Positions 5,731 to 7,719 of a DNA stretch of 7,719 nucleotides are shown piece after piece (within the stretch, counting starts at the first letter, position 1; each line of letters opens with the position of its first letter). Origin of the DNA: Clostridiaceae bacterium (GTDB lineage Bacteria; Bacillota; Clostridia; DSM-8532). The notes under the pieces were generated by a model. That model was not told the DNA's origin and made no database searches. It saw only the letters and a list, made by a program, of their open reading frames with translations. Where the stretch lies: positions 1 through 7,719 of the forward strand of contig JANYKF010000435.1 in assembly GCA_025361665.1 (NCBI GenBank), read 5' to 3'. The position numbers were made by a program, and so were the translations under genes.

Positions 5731-6945
5731 CTATTCCATGTTCCGCAATTCGTCCGCATTTTCAAGAACCTTGTGTATGGCATCCACGATTGCCCGACCG
5801 TATTCCGGACCGCCAAGGAGCTGGTTCTGCGCAATCCATATTGTCTTGGCGCAGCATGTATCCGCTCCTGGCTGTTCCAATTCCCCATAAGAAGGAGAAC
5901 CTTGCGGAGGCCTTATGGTGCTGAAAACAGGCTGGCGGTTCAATGGCATGGGATAACCACCCGAAGCGCTGACTCCTTCTGCATTGAGCGCCTGGATGAA
6001 TCTTTCCCTTGATACGCCTTCAATGCCCGGGTGATAACGCAGTATAAAAAGATGCCAGGCTCTCCTGGTTGACCAGGGCTCCTGCTTTTGCGTGATCATC
6101 AGTTCCGGGCATCCCTGAAGGCTTTTCTCCAGCAGCAAGCCATTCTGAAGCCTTTGTTCCGTTTGCTCTTCCAGACGGGAAAATTGCCTGAGCAGCAGGG
6201 CGGCCTGCATCTCCGTCAGCCGGATGTTGGAAGCAACCGCATGGTGTTCATACCAAGGTTTTCCAATTTGCCTGCCGCAAGTATGACGGGTGAACATTTT
6301 CTGATAAAGCGCTTCATCGTCCGTCAGGATCAGTCCGCCTTCCCCGGAGGTCAGGTTCTTGCTGGCCTGGAAGCTGAAAGCCGACACGCACGAAAGGCTT
6401 CCCGTCATTTTGCCTTTGTAGGTTGAACCATGGCTGTGGGCGCAATCTTCGATGACGGTCAATTCGTGACGTACGGCAATGGCGTTGAGCCGATCCATGT
6501 CCACGGGCAATCCCGCGAAATGGACGGGGACAATCGCCTTGGTGCGGGGGGTGATCAGGCTTTCCAAAAGGTCGAGGTTCATGTTGTAACTAACGGGGTC
6601 GACATCGCAGAATACCGGGGTGGCCCCCACGAACAGGACAGCGCTGGCCGTTGAATAAAAAGTGTAACTTGGGACTATGACTTCATCTCCCGGCCCAATT
6701 CCCAAAACGGCCAGGGGAATCTCGATGGCCGCTGTGCCGTTGGTGACCGTCAGCCCGTATTTCACGCCACAATACTGAGCATAGGCCGTCTCGAATGTCT
6801 CATTGTTTTTGCCGTCGTAGCGGAACCAATTGCCGCTGTTCAGAACTTCATCCACCGCGCGGATGTCGCTTTGGTCAAACACCGGCCACTTGATGAAGGG
6901 ATTGCCGACAGACTTTTCACCACCGAGTATTGCCAGTTTTGCCAT
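5731..6945 (-). CDS. DegT/DnrJ/EryC1/StrS-family PLP aminotransferase
   Basis: The product is 404 residues from the ATG at 6945, chosen because GGAGG sits 5 nt upstream; the ATG at 6957 overlaps that site. Fold type I aminotransferase features are an N-terminal AILGGEKSV...WP opening, TNGTAAIE (68-75) for cofactor phosphate, EDCAHSHG (166-173) with Asp167 for the pyridine nitrogen, and FSFQASKNLTSGEGG (190-204) with Lys196 as the Schiff-base lysine. The family transfers an amino group, usually from glutamate or glutamine, to a keto sugar nucleotide or keto cyclitol. The AILGG opening, EDCAHSHG and SFQ-x-SK resemble the AHBA-synthase/scyllo-inosose-aminotransferase side of the family more than the SFHPxK type of ArnB and PseC. 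This is recalled family knowledge and not a search result. It lies 16 nt after the nucleotidyltransferase gene and 107 nt before the oxidoreductase gene. Confidence 0.9.
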   Translation of the reverse strand: MAKLAILGGEKSVGNPFIKWPVFDQSDIRAVDEVLNSGNWFRYDGKNNETFETAYAQYCGVKYGLTVTNGTAAIEIPLAVLGIGPGDEVIVPSYTFYSTASAVLFVGATPVFCDVDPVSYNMNLDLLESLITPRTKAIVPVHFAGLPVDMDRLNAIAVRHELTVIEDCAHSHGSTYKGKMTGSLSCVSAFSFQASKNLTSGEGGLILTDDEALYQKMFTRHTCGRQIGKPWYEHHAVASNIRLTEMQAALLLRQFSRLEEQTEQRLQNGLLLEKSLQGCPELMITQKQEPWSTRRAWHLFILRYHPGIEGVSRERFIQALNAEGVSASGGYPMPLNRQPVFSTIRPPQGSPSYGELEQPGADTCCAKTIWIAQNQLLGGPEYGRAIVDAIHKVLENADELRNME

Positions 6946-6950
6946 GTGAA

Positions 6951-6955
6951 CCTCC
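6951..6955 (-). promoter_or_regulatory. Ribosome binding site selecting the aminotransferase ATG at 6945
   Basis: On the - strand GGAGG lies 5 nt before the ATG at 6945, inside the 16-nt gap after the stop of the upstream gene. The close spacing suggests translational coupling. Confidence 0.7.
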
Positions 6956-6961
6956 ATATTC

Positions 6962-7719
6962 TCACCAGCCGTATTTGTCCGGTGACCAGTCTTTCAGCGT
7001 CGTTTCCTGTTTCTGCAAGATCAATTTGCCAGAAGGCAGGTCGCCAGTCAGGATGACACCAGGCCCGACAATGCTGTAGGGGCCGGTCTTCACGCCCGGC
7101 ATCAGGATGGCATTGACGCCTGTTCTGCAGAAGTCTCCTAGATAGGTGGCATTTGCATATTCCTTCGGATGTTCCTGACGGCCTTTCACCCTATGGGCCG
7201 TGTCGCCGTTATCGAAACGCAAAGTCCCGCACACCGTCGCGGCACCAAGATCGGTATTGAGGCCCAGGATGCCCCAGAATTCCATGTAATGGTAGAGGTA
7301 GACGGTATCGAAGGCCACGCCGCTGAATTCCGCACAATGGCTGACGACGCAGCGGTTTCCAATAACGCTGCCGCCCTCGATCTGGCAATATTGGCGGATG
7401 GAGCAATCCGAACCGATGACAGCGTCTCCAAGGATCATGGCGCCATCCGTGATTTCGGTATTGTCTCCACAAATCACATTGCCCTTGATCAAGGCGTTTT
7501 TTCCGATGCGGCTGTTGCGTCCCAGCGACACGAAGCCTTCGATGATGGCGGATGGGTCTATGGAGGCACCTTCCGCTAAAATGTTTTCACACAGGGAGGA
7601 ACAAAGGGTTTTGACCATGGTCACATTTGCTTTCAGAAGCTCCCAAGGCTTATCGACATCCAGGCATGGTCCTTTTGCCACAACCGCCTGGATTGTTCTG
7701 CCGGCACGCATTGCATCTG
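6962..7719 (-). CDS. Sugar-1-phosphate nucleotidyltransferase, C-terminal part with left-handed beta-helix; 5' end outside the window
   Basis: The frame is open to the right edge, two whole codons beyond the ATG at 7711, and begins in mid-domain, so that ATG is internal. The first visible segment (about 7625-7719), with CLDVDKPWELLKAN, is the usual end of a nucleotidyltransferase catalytic domain, where GlmU- and RmlA-like enzymes have an aspartate before a PW pair. From about 7570 to 7016 follow hexapeptide repeats such as ASIDPSAIIEG, GRNSRIGKNALIKG and GSDCSIRQYCQIEG, which form a left-handed beta-helix. The HYMEFWGILGLNTDLGAAT stretch and the YGW C-terminus fit bifunctional sugar-1-phosphate nucleotidyltransferase/acyltransferase-like proteins. 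Whether the helix is an active acyltransferase or only a scaffold is not clear. As the first visible gene of the operon it would activate a sugar phosphate with a nucleotide. Base and sugar are unknown. Confidence 0.8.
   Translation of the reverse strand, partial: DAMRAGRTIQAVVAKGPCLDVDKPWELLKANVTMVKTLCSSLCENILAEGASIDPSAIIEGFVSLGRNSRIGKNALIKGNVICGDNTEITDGAMILGDAVIGSDCSIRQYCQIEGGSVIGNRCVVSHCAEFSGVAFDTVYLYHYMEFWGILGLNTDLGAATVCGTLRFDNGDTAHRVKGRQEHPKEYANATYLGDFCRTGVNAILMPGVKTGPYSIVGPGVILTGDLPSGKLILQKQETTLKDWSPDKYGW

Overview
The window is bacterial: closely packed genes, ATG starts with AGGAGG-type ribosome sites, and a base composition near 50-55% GC by eye. The mix of ceramidase-fold proteins, a ROK regulator, a Gfo/Idh/MocA oxidoreductase and a DegT-type aminotransferase is common in anaerobic gut and sediment bacteria, for example Lentisphaerae/Victivallales and other PVC bacteria, some Clostridia and some Spirochaetes. 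The sequence does not let me choose among them. I see no IS element, tRNA, rRNA, CRISPR array or phage gene.

The left block (1-4630) is on the + strand. It starts inside a neutral/alkaline-ceramidase-fold protein cut by the window edge. A full-length paralogue (976-2169) follows, in which three of the four expected zinc-ligand positions are replaced. Next is a DUF362 protein (2283-3236). These three are co-directional, with gaps of 97 and 113 nt, and could be one transcript. A 173-nt gap then carries a good extended -10 promoter overlapping a small AT-rich palindrome, and it leads into a ROK-family repressor (3410-4630).

The right block (4583-7719) is on the - strand and converges on the left block. 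Read in its own direction it encodes the C-terminal part of a sugar-1-phosphate nucleotidyltransferase with a left-handed beta-helix (cut by the right edge), then a DegT/DnrJ/EryC1/StrS PLP aminotransferase, then a Gfo/Idh/MocA NAD(P)-dependent oxidoreductase. Activation, oxidation to a ketone and transamination together look like a pathway to an amino-sugar nucleotide or an aminocyclitol. The last - strand gene and the ROK gene overlap tail to tail by 48 bp.

The points most worth a second look are the degenerate ceramidase-like paralogue beside one that keeps its visible ligands, a pair of hairpins with interchangeable arms between the aminotransferase and oxidoreductase genes, the promoter/palindrome of the ROK gene, and the tail-to-tail overlap. 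A regulated system joining ceramidase-fold amidase-like proteins to amino-sugar or aminocyclitol synthesis is possible, but it is inference only.
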